DNA from: Negativicutes bacterium
Lineage (GTDB): Bacteria; Bacillota_C; Negativicutes; Sporomusales_B; JARLHX01
Direction of reading: 5' to 3'
DNA: 64,000 nt
Assembly (NCBI GenBank): GCA_031292035.1
Contig: JARLHX010000179.1
Coordinates: forward strand, 124,001 to 188,000
Of this stretch, positions 43,310-52,630 are shown piece after piece. The notes beneath the pieces were generated by a model. That model was given only the letters and a program-made list of their open reading frames with translations, was not told where the DNA came from and did no database searches. Numbering within the stretch: position 1 is the stretch's first letter; each line of letters starts with the position of its first letter. Made by a program: the position numbers and the translations under genes.

Positions 43310-44197
43310 TCAGTGATCAGACACCTGATCGACCGGGGCGGCAGGGTCTGCAGCCTTCTTATCCTCTACTCGCGCAAGCTTTGAGTGATACTGTACATTA
43401 CCGGTGATGCGATGGCGCCTGACGGTAAGCCTTCCGGTATAGTCGCGCGTGCAGGCTGCGCAACAAAACAGGGCGAGAAACCGATTGTACTGCGGCTTCC
43501 AGCGGGAAAGCTGTTTTAGATAGCGCCCGCAGTCAGGACAGCGCTGCTTGGTCTTCGTCAGGTCAATGTCACCCAGGCTGGTAATATATTCACTACCGCC
43601 GAGGACATCGGCATTGCCGTCGATCGTAAAAAGGGTCATTTTTGCGGAGTCAAAGCGCTGCCGCAGTATGGCGAGGAGGAGATGGGTGTCGCCAAGCGCC
43701 TGATGGAGACTACTCTCATCCACCGCGACGCCGCAGTTGGTGGCGCAAGCCTGAAGGCTCAGTTGTTGACCATTTTCCACCATATCGAGATATTCCTGCA
43801 AATTGACATAGCGCTTAAGCCAGGGCAGCTCCTGGTCCTCCGGATAATAAAAGCGCCAGTTTTGTTTGAGAACACCGATGTCAGCACTGCCAAAGGTGCA
43901 AAGGGTTGGTACCTCTTGGTCCTTCGTTATCCAGTCGAGAAACAGCGCCATGGCTGCGGTGAAGCGCAGCCCTTGTTCCAGGTCGGCTTCAGTAAAGCGG
44001 GTCAACCTCTTCACCCGTTTATCGAGAGTCCGGTATATCGCAGGTTTCACATTGACGCTGAAAGTGTCAATGACATTCAGTGCGGCGTCAGTCTTGATCG
44101 CGCCGATTTCGATAATCTCGTTAGGACATATTTTATTGGCCCTCCAGGGGAGAAAGTTCCATTCGAAATCACAAATGATATAGGTGTCAGTCAGCAT
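43310..44197 (-). CDS. DEDDh 3'-5' exonuclease with C-terminal zinc ribbon
   Basis: 295 aa. Exonuclease domain (about 1-185) with IICDFEWNF (Asp and Glu), FGSADIGVL (Asp) and LHQALGDTHLL (His and Asp), similar to KapD-type exonucleases. A zinc ribbon follows (about 230-262, CPDCGRYL and CCAAC). It probably trims DNA or RNA 3' ends. A shorter exonuclease of the same class lies just upstream on the same strand; the two may be co-transcribed. Confidence 0.88.
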   Translation of the reverse strand: MLTDTYIICDFEWNFLPWRANKICPNEIIEIGAIKTDAALNVIDTFSVNVKPAIYRTLDKRVKRLTRFTEADLEQGLRFTAAMALFLDWITKDQEVPTLCTFGSADIGVLKQNWRFYYPEDQELPWLKRYVNLQEYLDMVENGQQLSLQACATNCGVAVDESSLHQALGDTHLLLAILRQRFDSAKMTLFTIDGNADVLGGSEYITSLGDIDLTKTKQRCPDCGRYLKQLSRWKPQYNRFLALFCCAACTRDYTGRLTVRRHRITGNVQYHSKLARVEDKKAADPAAPVDQVSDH

Positions 44198-44289
44198 GTT
44201 GCCTCACATTCTTTTGATGAATTGTTAGAGTGGTAGTCAAAAACGATAAATAACGATATGCGATCATAAGGATAGGGGCAACAGCGATG

Positions 44290-44883
44290 TCACGCCAACC
44301 GCTCAGTGCCTGCCGGCTGACCAGGTCTCCATCCGGCCGCAAGCATCAGGGTTATCAATTTGGCTGTTCCTCTGGCGTCTTCTAGGGCCGTGTGCAAAAA
44401 TCCGTCAGGCTGCAAAGATTGCTCTTCCAGCGCGAACTTCAGCGATGGGGTACGCTCATGGCGGTAAAGGGTCCGATACTCTTTGGCGATATCGACATAA
44501 TCTTCAAACCGAAATGGGTTGATCACCTTGTACCGGGAACAGGCGGTGTCGAGAACCTCCCAATCAGCGTCACCCCACGCAGCGATGAACGTCACCCCTG
44601 AACGATAAAACCCGGCGAGCTTTGTCACCATATCTTCAAAAGCCATGCCGCCATCCAAATCGGCCTGAGTGATCATCGCGAATTGCTGTGAATCACCAGC
44701 CAGTTTCGGAAAAAATCGGGGCTGCACAAATGTCTGGAACTTTTCCTGCGGCAAAAAATCGGGCGGCTGGGCCAGAACGGCCCCACACTCGAGAATCTCC
44801 GAGAAAAATGCCCTGGGGCGACCAACCGGCCTGTCAAAAGTCGTGAACTCAAAATCCACGACCAGGAATTCTCGATTGTGCAT
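44290..44883 (-). CDS. DEDDh 3'-5' exonuclease
   Basis: 197 aa, exonuclease domain only. VVDFEFTTF (Asp, Glu), AAWGDADWEVL (Asp) and HTALEDARGTAKL (His, Asp) give a complete DEDDh set. Start follows AAGGAGGATTTACC. It is followed 92 bp later by the zinc-ribbon exonuclease. Substrate not known; KapD-like proteins in spore formers are one comparison. Confidence 0.87.
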   Translation of the reverse strand: MHNREFLVVDFEFTTFDRPVGRPRAFFSEILECGAVLAQPPDFLPQEKFQTFVQPRFFPKLAGDSQQFAMITQADLDGGMAFEDMVTKLAGFYRSGVTFIAAWGDADWEVLDTACSRYKVINPFRFEDYVDIAKEYRTLYRHERTPSLKFALEEQSLQPDGFLHTALEDARGTAKLITLMLAAGWRPGQPAGTERLA

Positions 44884-45052
44884 CGTGTCGGTAAATCCTC
44901 CTTGCGGTCCAAATCCAGCTGTTCTATCCTCTATCTCTCAATTCAACAAGCAAGGTCTTTTTCTTCTAAATCTAATAAATTTTATTGACATTTTAATTTA
45001 AACACAGCAATCAGTCATGCACCGGTATTACCTTTGTCATCATGTCATCAAA

Positions 45053-45090
45053 CAAAAAACTTCGCCCATAGCCGTGCGAAGCCTTGTTTT
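45053..45090 (-). terminator. Terminator of the second GAF-GGDEF-HD-GYP gene
   Basis: Minus strand GGCTTCGC pairs with GCGAAG, followed by TTTTTT. Confidence 0.75.
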
Positions 45091-45161
45091 CAAAGCGTCT
45101 CCCGCAGTGCTGCGGGCTCCTGTGCTCCAAGATGCCAAGCGCCCTTGTCGTCAATTAGAGG

Positions 45162-47972
45162 TTAGCTCGGTTTTTCGATCATATCAATGAATTTCTCGGT
45201 AAGTTCTGGATCGAATTGCGTTCCAGCACATCTTTTTATTTCCGCAATCGCCGCCTGATGACTCATGGCGTTTCGGTAGGGGCGGTCGCTTGTCATGGCG
45301 TCATAGGCGTCGATAATTCCCATGATCCGGCAGGCGACTGGGATTTCTCCACCGGATATCCCCAACGGGTAGCCGTTGCCGTCCCAATGCTCCTGATGCT
45401 TTAGTATCCAGTCGGCGATTGGGGCAAGGTCTGGCGACGACCGGGCAATACGAAAGCCGATTTCGCAGTGCCGCCGCATTACGCCTGTCTCTTCGCTTGT
45501 CAGGCTCCCGGGCTTGAAGAGAATGCTATCAGGGATACCGACCTTTCCAATATCGTGGAACTTGGCAAACAGACGGAGGTCGGCAATAGTCCGTTGGTCG
45601 AACCGCAAACTTTGCCCCAGTCTTTCCATCATCTCGCTGAGCCGGTCGGCGTGGCCCTCAGTGATATGATCGCGGGCCTCGAGGGCTTTCATCATGGTAT
45701 CGACAATGGCGCTGCGGACGCTTTGGCTCTGGTGCATCTTTTGTCGGTACATGTTATTGTCTGCCTCTTTGAATACCTGATCGATTTTTGTACCCCGCAG
45801 ATCCATCGCCCAACCAATTGAAAGACTCAACGGCAATTGAGGATTTTCCTCATTGTAATCGACAACTGCTGCCTTGTACTGTCTTTCAAGTTTTTCCATT
45901 AAATCTGTTGTAGGTTCTGATAAAACGACGGCAAACTCATCGCCGCCAATGCGGGCAACAAAATCCGGGTGGTCCATTGTTTGATTTAGAATGACAGCCA
46001 CCCTTTTCAACAGCTCATCGCCGTGTTGATGTCCCAGAGTATCGTTGATAAGCTTTAGTCCGTCAACGTCACAGACAAATACGCCGATGTTTTTATGATT
46101 TTTTCCGTTGAGGCGCAGTATCTCTTGTTCAAAATAGGTGCGATTATATACGCCAGACAACGAATCGTGCAGGCTGAGGAATTCGACCTTATCTTCCGAT
46201 CGTTTGATGGCTGTCATATCCCGTACCATGGCCAGCACCTTCGAGGAACCGACCTTTGCAAACCGGGCCTCGCGGAAGTAAATTTCGCCTTGAACGCTGA
46301 TGTTGAATTCGTAGAACTGGATTTCATTTGTTGCTAATGCTTGACTGATATAATGGATAAAACTCTGGGCAATATCCACAGGCAGATACTCTAAGACACT
46401 TCGCCCGACGAATTGTTGTCCGAAGTCCATATATACTTCAAAATCAGGTTGTTTTTGGAACTCCAGATAGACCCCGTCCTGATCAAACAGCAGCATCATG
46501 TCAGGGATGGCGTCAAGAATGGCTTCCTTTTGAGATTCAAGTTCGATTCGCTTGTCAAGTTCATCCCGCAAATTGGTGTGAAGGGTGGCATTATCCAGGG
46601 CGATGGACGCAATTTGAGCGAATTGTTCGATCAGCGCAATCGTCTCTTCGCTGAACTGCATCTTTGGATTGGTAGAGGCAACTCCTAATGTCCCTACCAC
46701 TGCACTGCCCGACTTAAGGGGTACATGGAGATTGGCGTGTATTGCGTCAAAAAGAGGGTTGTGGATGCGGTTTTCCCAGGTGCTGTAATCTGGTACGATC
46801 ACCGTCTGCCCACGGCGATAGGCCTCGCCGACCAGGCCCTGACCAATGATTACCCTGCCGCCGATGTCTTGCTCAAATAGGCCGATGGCGATTTTTCGTT
46901 CAAAATACCCTTCCTCATTGTTAAGAAACATAATAAAGGCACTGTCTGTACCGGCAAGTTCGGCCGCCCGTTGGACAATGGTTTGGAATACTTTATGAAT
47001 ATCCAGATGGTTTATCAGCCCCAGGGTGGTTTCGTGCAAAGTAGACAGGACCGCATTTTGTCGTAAAATTTTCTCATTCACTTGAATGACTTGGTCGTAC
47101 TGCGTCCGGAGCTCTTCTTCTGTAGCAGTCAGCTCTTCGTGAGTAGCGGAAAGATCCTGATAACTTTCCTGCAGCTTCTTATCTGACGCGGCAAGCGAGG
47201 TATACAGGCGGGCGTTGACCAAAGCAAGTGAAGCCAATGAGGCAAACTGCTCCATCAGGGCAACGTCGCTGGCGGCAAACCGCCGGCTCTCATCGGTAAA
47301 GGCAAGGCCGAAAAAACCGATGATCTTTCCATCTGCGGTAAGCGGCACTTGGGCGTTGGCATGGACTTGGGAAAAATAAGAATCTTTCCGTCGTCTATCC
47401 CAGGTGCTATAGTCGTCCACAACCATGGTGCGCTTTTGTCGGTATGCTTCCCCAAGCAGACCATCGGTGAGGCTGACACTTTTCCCCACACCTGTTGCCA
47501 AAAGACCAATGCCGACCTTCCTCACAGCACATTGCTCCTGCTCGTTGATGACAAATACACTGGCGTGTTCAGCCCCTGTCAATTCGGCCGCCCTTGTGGC
47601 AATCGCTTTGAGCACTTCATCGACATCCAGATGGTTCATCAATCTCAGACTTATTTCCTGCAGGGAGGAAAGAAGGAAGTTTTGTTTGTTTAGCTGCTCG
47701 GCTGTTTGGCGCTGCTTTCGAATCTGCCGCCATATGCCATATAAAGCAAGAAAAACCGCAAGGGAAAATGTTGCCGCCATCCCCAGATAGACATATCCCT
47801 GCGTATACGCCTGCATGAATGCCGCTGCCGCCGAGATGGAGGCCAGACAAATCGAAAAGGCCAGTACGCAAAGCGACATCGTCATCCACCGAAAGGGGGA
47901 TTCTGCCTGGTTACGGCCGGGCTCCGACCCTCTTTGTTTATTGTTAAAGCGGAGAAGCTGATTCAGCAGCAT
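45162..47972 (-). CDS. GAF-GAF-PAS-GGDEF-HD-GYP protein, membrane anchored, no ectodomain
   Basis: 936 aa. Two closely spaced membrane helices (about 30-85), coiled coil, two GAF domains (about 110-480), PAS-like region (about 500-610), GGDEF with intact RIGGDEF, HD-GYP with FHDIGKVG and HQEHWDGNGYP. The second helix and all later parts are paralogous to the 1441-aa protein at 36747-41072, but the Cache ectodomain and one GAF domain are missing, so it senses intracellular signals. Start after AGAGGAGATTACTC. Confidence 0.92.
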   Translation of the reverse strand: MLLNQLLRFNNKQRGSEPGRNQAESPFRWMTMSLCVLAFSICLASISAAAAFMQAYTQGYVYLGMAATFSLAVFLALYGIWRQIRKQRQTAEQLNKQNFLLSSLQEISLRLMNHLDVDEVLKAIATRAAELTGAEHASVFVINEQEQCAVRKVGIGLLATGVGKSVSLTDGLLGEAYRQKRTMVVDDYSTWDRRRKDSYFSQVHANAQVPLTADGKIIGFFGLAFTDESRRFAASDVALMEQFASLASLALVNARLYTSLAASDKKLQESYQDLSATHEELTATEEELRTQYDQVIQVNEKILRQNAVLSTLHETTLGLINHLDIHKVFQTIVQRAAELAGTDSAFIMFLNNEEGYFERKIAIGLFEQDIGGRVIIGQGLVGEAYRRGQTVIVPDYSTWENRIHNPLFDAIHANLHVPLKSGSAVVGTLGVASTNPKMQFSEETIALIEQFAQIASIALDNATLHTNLRDELDKRIELESQKEAILDAIPDMMLLFDQDGVYLEFQKQPDFEVYMDFGQQFVGRSVLEYLPVDIAQSFIHYISQALATNEIQFYEFNISVQGEIYFREARFAKVGSSKVLAMVRDMTAIKRSEDKVEFLSLHDSLSGVYNRTYFEQEILRLNGKNHKNIGVFVCDVDGLKLINDTLGHQHGDELLKRVAVILNQTMDHPDFVARIGGDEFAVVLSEPTTDLMEKLERQYKAAVVDYNEENPQLPLSLSIGWAMDLRGTKIDQVFKEADNNMYRQKMHQSQSVRSAIVDTMMKALEARDHITEGHADRLSEMMERLGQSLRFDQRTIADLRLFAKFHDIGKVGIPDSILFKPGSLTSEETGVMRRHCEIGFRIARSSPDLAPIADWILKHQEHWDGNGYPLGISGGEIPVACRIMGIIDAYDAMTSDRPYRNAMSHQAAIAEIKRCAGTQFDPELTEKFIDMIEKPS

Positions 47973-48190
47973 GAGTAATCTCCTCTTTTAAAAATATCTT
48001 GCGCAATATAGTCTCTCTTTGACTCAAATATTCTTTTTTTCGACAACATCTTCCTGCATACATTGCGACACGAGCTACCAGTTTGATAAATATAAAAATA
48101 ACCGACCTGGCAAGGCTGATAATTTTCTGTTCTTGTCACAAGATCCACCCCTACTGCATACCATGTATAACTAAATTAAGGGAGGATATT

Positions 48191-48379
48191 ATGAGTATTA
48201 GTAAAGATGATTTGCACCGAATGATCGACGCGCTCCCGGAAGAATTTTTGCAACTTATGTTTGAGCGACCCGACATGGCGTTAGGTGAAGCCCTTAATCG
48301 CACTTCCGCCAAAAATAATCCTTCGCTGGAAAGGCTGCAAGAAATCGCTCAAGGCCTAATGCCTTCAAAGCAAACTTAA
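48191..48379 (+). CDS. Small helical hypothetical protein
   Basis: 62 aa starting MSISKDDLHRMIDALPEEFLQLMF. The DDLHRMIDALPEE pattern resembles the start of small antitoxin-like or DUF2281-type proteins, but no toxin is adjacent. Start ATG after GGGAGGATATT. Followed by a shared terminator. Confidence 0.65.
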   Translation: MSISKDDLHRMIDALPEEFLQLMFERPDMALGEALNRTSAKNNPSLERLQEIAQGLMPSKQT

Positions 48380-48400
48380 TTCTGACGGAGTAAGAAATAA

Positions 48401-48445
48401 TGGCAAAGCCGCCCATATCCGAGGGCGGCTTTGCCATTATTCTCT
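48401..48445. terminator. Bidirectional terminator between the small gene and hfq
   Basis: GGCAAAGCCGCCC pairs with GGGCGGCTTTGCC, followed by ATTATTCTCTTT on the plus strand. Confidence 0.75.
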
Positions 48446-48470
48446 TTATCAGCGCAAGAGCAACAGGGCT

Positions 48471-48743
48471 TTAGGATGGTTCGTCACTTGCCTCACAAGC
48501 CCCCGGGGCATGGGAAACAACCGGAAGCGGCGTAACGGTTGAGATGGCGTGTTTATAGACCAGAGATTGCCTGCCGTCATTTTGTAATATGACAGTGAAG
48601 TTATCAAAGCCTTTGACCCATCCGCGAAGCTGGAAGCCGGTTATGAGATGAATAATAACCGGTACGTTGTCTTTGCGGGCTTGGTTAAGGATACTATCCT
48701 GCACATTGATGATCTTAGTTGTTGCCATTGGCGGATTGATCAT
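48471..48743 (-). CDS. hfq: RNA chaperone Hfq
   Basis: 90 aa. Sm1 and Sm2 motifs are complete ([40 protein letters not shown] and [11 protein letters not shown]). It forms hexamers that bind sRNAs and mRNAs. The first ATG at 48743 has a GAGG site; the second at 48728 does not. The C-terminal tail after the Sm core is short. It is not next to miaA here, unlike in many genomes. Confidence 0.95.
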   Translation of the reverse strand: MINPPMATTKIINVQDSILNQARKDNVPVIIHLITGFQLRGWVKGFDNFTVILQNDGRQSLVYKHAISTVTPLPVVSHAPGACEASDEPS

Positions 48744-48798
48744 GCGAAAGCCTCTTTTCTATGCTTGTATGCGGGAAAGGTTCTTGCCGGACAGTTCA

Positions 48799-49521
48799 TT
48801 AGTCTAACGAGAATGTCGGACGGATTTCGTAAAGTTCTAATAGTTCACTGATAGTAATAAACTCGTAACCCTGCTCCTTAAGACGATCAATAATAATTTC
48901 AAGGGCTTTCGGTGTCGGCAATGGGTAGTTGCCATCATGAAAAAGGACAATGCTCCCCGGCCTGATGTTATCAAGAACAGCATCCACCACCTTCTCGACA
49001 GGGGGGGCACTCCAGTCCTTTGTATCGATCGACCATAAGATCATCGTATAATGATGGCGTCCTGCGATTTCAAGAACGGTGTGGTTGTATAAGCCGCCTG
49101 GCGGACGAAACAGCGTCGGTCTTGGCGCTACCCGGCTAATTACCTCCTCGGCTTTTTCTAGTTCCGGATCGATTTTATCTTTGCGAATTTCGGACAAGTG
49201 GGCATGACTATAGGCATGAGAACCGATTTCATGCCCGGCAGCCACTTCCTGCGATAAAATCTCCGGGAACCGTTCCACCTTTTCACCCAACACAAAAAAT
49301 GTGGCCTTTACTTGCTTGGCCTTGAGCACAGCAAGTATCTGCGGGGTCGTTTTCGGATGGGGACCATCGTCAATCGTTATCGCCACAACTTTATGGGCGG
49401 TAGGTATTTTGCGTACAACTTTTGCATTATCCGACAACGTTTCTTTTACCTGCCCCGCCGTCCCCACTAACAATAAGATGCTTAGACCCCAAAGTAAATA
49501 ACGATATTTTATATATATCAT
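48799..49521 (-). CDS. Polysaccharide deacetylase (PdaB-like)
   Basis: 240 aa. N-terminal anchor or signal (about 5-25), then the NodB domain: AITIDDGPHPKTTP, SHAYSHAHLSE (metal His), LFRPPGGLYN, WSIDTKDWSAPP and VLFHDGN. Related to sporulation deacetylases such as PdaB and to peptidoglycan N-acetylglucosamine deacetylases. It lies close to spore genes, which fits a cortex or wall role, but this is inferred. Confidence 0.87.
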   Translation of the reverse strand: MIYIKYRYLLWGLSILLLVGTAGQVKETLSDNAKVVRKIPTAHKVVAITIDDGPHPKTTPQILAVLKAKQVKATFFVLGEKVERFPEILSQEVAAGHEIGSHAYSHAHLSEIRKDKIDPELEKAEEVISRVAPRPTLFRPPGGLYNHTVLEIAGRHHYTMILWSIDTKDWSAPPVEKVVDAVLDNIRPGSIVLFHDGNYPLPTPKALEIIIDRLKEQGYEFITISELLELYEIRPTFSLD

Positions 49522-50010
49522 TTTCTATATTTATTGTATGGGTTTTTGATTTATGCGTAGAATAATATGCCATTTCTCCTCCAGACGGTTATTGGAATCA
49601 CATCGCTTTTTCGGCGCTTCAGATTTCGCTTTTTTTTTAGACTGCAGGCCTCATGTCTTTTAATGTACTATTCCACGGCTTTTTTCCCTGTATTAATTCT
49701 CGGCATGAAAACAGCAGCCCGGCCTGCGAAAATTTCCGGTCGACCACCGAGAGACTTGCTTGCAGCAACAGCCACCAGCTTATCCCCTAAATCAGTGAAA
49801 GCTCGTTAGTCAGCTTTTTTGTCCCCCACCAACAATAAGGCATCCGGGTTTGAAACACACTGGTCCGCTATTTTTGGGCCTCTCCAGTGTGTTTTCAATT
49901 GGGGTTCGAAATCTCATCATATTCTAAAGCAATAATAATTTTCAAAATTTTTACTTACCAGACAAGTTCCACGATATTTTAGAATATATAGGTTATATAA
50001 CAAACGCGGT
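49522..50010. other. Intergenic region with one terminator
   Basis: About 490 bp. Only the hairpin at 49852-49896 is clear (ACACACTGG with CCAGTGTGT, then TTTT). The open frames here look non-coding. Confidence 0.5.
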
Positions 50011-50025
50011 TAGGAGATGAACTAC

Positions 50026-50358
50026 TTGGAAAGATTTTGCGGAAACAACAATGTTGCTCAAGACAAGCACTTAATCTGCCGTGATTGCAAAGCCCCCTTC
50101 GTTTTTTCTTGCGAAGAGCAAGCTGATTTCGCAAAAAAAGGCTTTAGTAACGCCCCCAGTCGATGCTCTTGTTGCAGAATCATCCGAAAGCAAAGGCTTG
50201 ACGAAGCCGGGCGGAAAAAGCCACCCTCGCAGCGTGAAATGCATGACGCCGTCTGCACGACCTGCGGTATTATTACCCAAGTTCCCTTCCGTCCCAGCAA
50301 TGGTCGCGCCGTATACTGCGATAACTGCTTTAATCCTCATAACAATAAACGTCATTAG
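50026..50358 (+). CDS. Zinc-binding small protein with three Cys pairs
   Basis: About 110 aa. Cys pairs (ICRDCKAPF, RCSCCRI, CTTCGI, YCDNC) match the probable zinc-binding (CxxC) domain of the zinc-ribbon proteins common in Firmicutes, repeated in tandem. Role unknown. TTG at 50026 has good spacing to TAGGAG; the ATG at 50017 overlaps that site. Confidence 0.7.
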   Translation: MERFCGNNNVAQDKHLICRDCKAPFVFSCEEQADFAKKGFSNAPSRCSCCRIIRKQRLDEAGRKKPPSQREMHDAVCTTCGIITQVPFRPSNGRAVYCDNCFNPHNNKRH

Positions 50359-50504
50359 CTATCAGGCTCTTCCGCCATCGACGAGGAGGCTTATTGCGCA
50401 ATCAGTTTCATGCCATTAAAGGGAATAATTTCGAGGTATTGATGAAGATGTCGCCGGGGAAAAATAGTATCGTCTGACGATAATATTTTAAGGAGGGATC
50501 ATTC

Positions 50505-50705
50505 ATGGCACGTTCAAGAAAACCGGTCAACCCGCAGGCTGAAAACGCTCTGGATAGTATGAAGTTTGAAATCGCATCCGAACTGGGAATCGCCAATCAG
50601 GTCCGTTCGCAAGGTTGGTCCACAATGACCAGTGCTGACTGTGGTCGTGTGGGTGGTCAAATGGTCCGCAAGATGATAGAACAGTATGAGAGCACTTTGA
50701 GCTAG
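50505..50705 (+). CDS. Small acid-soluble spore protein, alpha/beta type
   Basis: 66 aa. Family hallmarks MKFEIASELGIANQ (with the GPR cleavage-like Glu-Ile-Ala site) and GGQMVRKMIEQYE are present. It coats and protects DNA in dormant spores and is degraded at germination. Start follows AAGGAGGGATCATTC. It would be made in the forespore under sigma G. This gene is the best evidence that the organism sporulates. Confidence 0.95.
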   Translation: MARSRKPVNPQAENALDSMKFEIASELGIANQVRSQGWSTMTSADCGRVGGQMVRKMIEQYESTLS

Positions 50706-50717
50706 TTACCTTCCAAA

Positions 50718-50766
50718 GACAAGCAGATGAAGGCTGCGCCGAGGGCACAGCCTTCATCTGCTTGTC
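50718..50766 (+). terminator. Very long hairpin after the spore protein gene
   Basis: Perfect 19-bp stem (GACAAGCAGATGAAGGCTG with its complement) and an 11-nt loop, with no T-run after it. It may stabilise the spore mRNA as well as stop transcription. Confidence 0.7.
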
Positions 50767-50803
50767 CTGAGTGTTATTTCATTTTATCGTTTGCTCCAAG
50801 TGG

Positions 50804-50840
50804 TTGAAAAGTAAATGCCTCCTGCTGAGGAGGCATTTAC
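50804..50840 (-). terminator. Terminator of the RRM protein gene
   Basis: GTAAATGCCTCCT pairs with AGGAGGCATTTAC, followed by TTTTC on the minus strand. Confidence 0.85.
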
Positions 50841-50848
50841 AACATACC

Positions 50849-51094
50849 TTATCGCTGCCTTGCTTCGTTCACCACAACGCGGCGTCCACCGAATTCGATG
50901 TCATTGGTAGCTGCGACCATTTTCTCAGCGTCGGCGTCCTCCACTTCCACGAACCCGAACCCTCTTGCTCGGCCGGTTTCTTTGTCGGTAATAATTCTAC
51001 TGGATATGACCGTACCATGTTGTCGAAACACGTCAGCAAGGTCATCTTCAGTCGTTCCCCAAGGAAGGTTACCAACATAGAGAGTTTTCGGCAT
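50849..51094 (-). CDS. RRM-type RNA-binding protein
   Basis: 81 aa, a single RNA recognition motif with RNP2 (LYVGNLPW) and RNP1 (ARGFGFVEV) intact. Similar small RRM proteins are known from cyanobacteria and some Firmicutes and bind single-stranded RNA. Start MPKTLYVG follows GAAGGGGTG. Monocistronic. Confidence 0.93.
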   Translation of the reverse strand: MPKTLYVGNLPWGTTEDDLADVFRQHGTVISSRIITDKETGRARGFGFVEVEDADAEKMVAATNDIEFGGRRVVVNEARQR

Positions 51095-51256
51095 CAAGAA
51101 ACACCCCTTCTTTTGATAGGCTTTCATGTCCACTTATCCCTCATTATCTGTAATTTATTGCGACTTATGCATTCCTTTATTTGCCGCAAAGAAAATGTAC
51201 ACAGGGATTAGTAGTCTGCTACCATCGAAGTATTGCTGCCGGGTGAGGAGCTATTG

Positions 51257-51442
51257 TTATTCTGCAAAACCGTAGTCACTGAATTGCAGGTTCGAACCCA
51301 GATATTTGCCGTTACTATCATGCTTTATGACAAGCTTTATTGTTGCCTGTTTTGGTTCCCATACCCGCTGATGATGTCTAAAATAAATTACGTCAAATTT
51401 TGTTGAGTTAGTTTGCGAAAGTTTTTGAGTGACCGAATTCAT
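51257..51442 (-). CDS. Small hypothetical protein
   Basis: 61 aa, MNSVTQKLSQTN..., unrecognised, beta-rich C-terminal half (ATIKLVIKHDSNGKYLGSNLQFSDYGF). Start after GCGAGGTGTTTTGCAAA. Confidence 0.5.
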   Translation of the reverse strand: MNSVTQKLSQTNSTKFDVIYFRHHQRVWEPKQATIKLVIKHDSNGKYLGSNLQFSDYGFAE

Positions 51443-51738
51443 TTTGCAAAACACCTCGCCTTTTTTCATTCTGCGGCATATTAATAATGTTTTTTCAAAA
51501 AGAATACGAACTTTTACAATATTTTGTAATCTACTTAAATTTTAGAATAATTTCATTGATGCTGGCAATCAAAAAGATGGTCGAAGGTTAGCGAAAAGAC
51601 AGTCTTTTCTAAAGCAAATATCTACATGATTTTTCTTTCTTCACGGTTCTATCGCTATTGCAAAGCCGATATACGACGAAGGAAGGAGTTCACATAAGGG
51701 GCTAGAAAACCTCATAGGCGACCAGATAATGCCGTAAA

Positions 51739-51782
51739 GAAAAACCGGATTCAGGATGAAAAACCTGTACCGGTCTTTTACG
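51739..51782 (+). terminator. Terminator-like hairpin, no gene assigned
   Basis: ACCGGATTCAGG pairs with CCTGTACCGGT, then CTTTTA. Region 51443-51829 has no ORF, so a short RNA may end here. Confidence 0.45.
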
Positions 51783-51829
51783 TTTCTTTCAAAAAAAATT
51801 TTTCCACCCGGACTGATTTGTAATCGCTG

Positions 51830-52063
51830 CTAAGGCTTTCGTGATTTATTCTTGTATGACGCCAATCCAGCTTGCTTTTGCCGTTGCTTTTCCAGTTTCC
51901 CATTATCGACCGGCTGAATCTTGCTGCCAAAATCGTTTTCAAGCAACTTTTCAATTTCTTCGGGTAATAGCGTCTGAGTTTTTAATAGCCCATTATCGTC
52001 ACTCACATTATACTCCTCCAACCGTTCAACTGTTGCAGACGCTGGGCCGTTCTTTACTACCAT
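51830..52063 (-). CDS. Small hypothetical protein, coupled to its upstream neighbour
   Basis: 77 aa, charged (VERLEEYNVSDDNGLLKTQTLLPEEIEKLLENDF). The ATG at 52063 lies one base after the stop codon of the 55-aa gene, so translation is probably coupled. Not recognised. Confidence 0.6.
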   Translation of the reverse strand: MVVKNGPASATVERLEEYNVSDDNGLLKTQTLLPEEIEKLLENDFGSKIQPVDNGKLEKQRQKQAGLASYKNKSRKP

Positions 52064-52064
52064 T

Positions 52065-52232
52065 TTACGATTGGTAAGTGCCACCATAAAATTTCTTGTT
52101 GCCTTTTGCTGGATTCTTTTTTTTAAACTCCTCCAGCATTTGATCAAGCTTTGTCGCGACTTTTTCCCCATCTTCAATTTCAGTAGTCAATTTCTCGGGT
52201 GTGCCCTGGCGCAACTGATTTTTGTCGCTCAT
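52065..52232 (-). CDS. Small hypothetical protein
   Basis: 55 aa, MSDKNQLRQGTPEK..., helical and charged, with GNKKFYGGTYQS at the end. Start after GAAGGGAGGGCTATTT. Forms a two-gene operon with the next small gene. Confidence 0.65.
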   Translation of the reverse strand: MSDKNQLRQGTPEKLTTEIEDGEKVATKLDQMLEEFKKKNPAKGNKKFYGGTYQS

Positions 52233-52630
52233 AAATAGCCCTCCCTTCATTGTAAACCCAATATTCATTTTCTGACATCACGCAATCCCCCAGACCAGAA
52301 CGATGCCTGTCCATGTCAGACCTGACTATCTGAGAAAATAAGAAAAGCCCGAACGGTCCGCCTCCTGCGATAAGCGCCGATTAACCTATGGGGTCAGATA
52401 ATCGGTACAGTAGTATATGTCTGCGACGGAAAAGGTATACTTACATATTTTGGCTGCCCGTATTCCCAAAAGAGCAGGATACTTACGCCGCCCTTCGCCA
52501 AAATTAAACCGGCATGGAATGAGCTCCATACCGGCAAAAAGAGCCTGCAATAATCTGCGCTACAGCTTACACCGATCATTACATACCTATACGCAATCTT
52601 TCGACTACCCACAAGCATTACACAACCGAG

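Noticed and set aside
49567..49809. 80-aa plus-strand frame
   Set aside because: No ribosome site, composition unlike neighbours, no recognisable motif.
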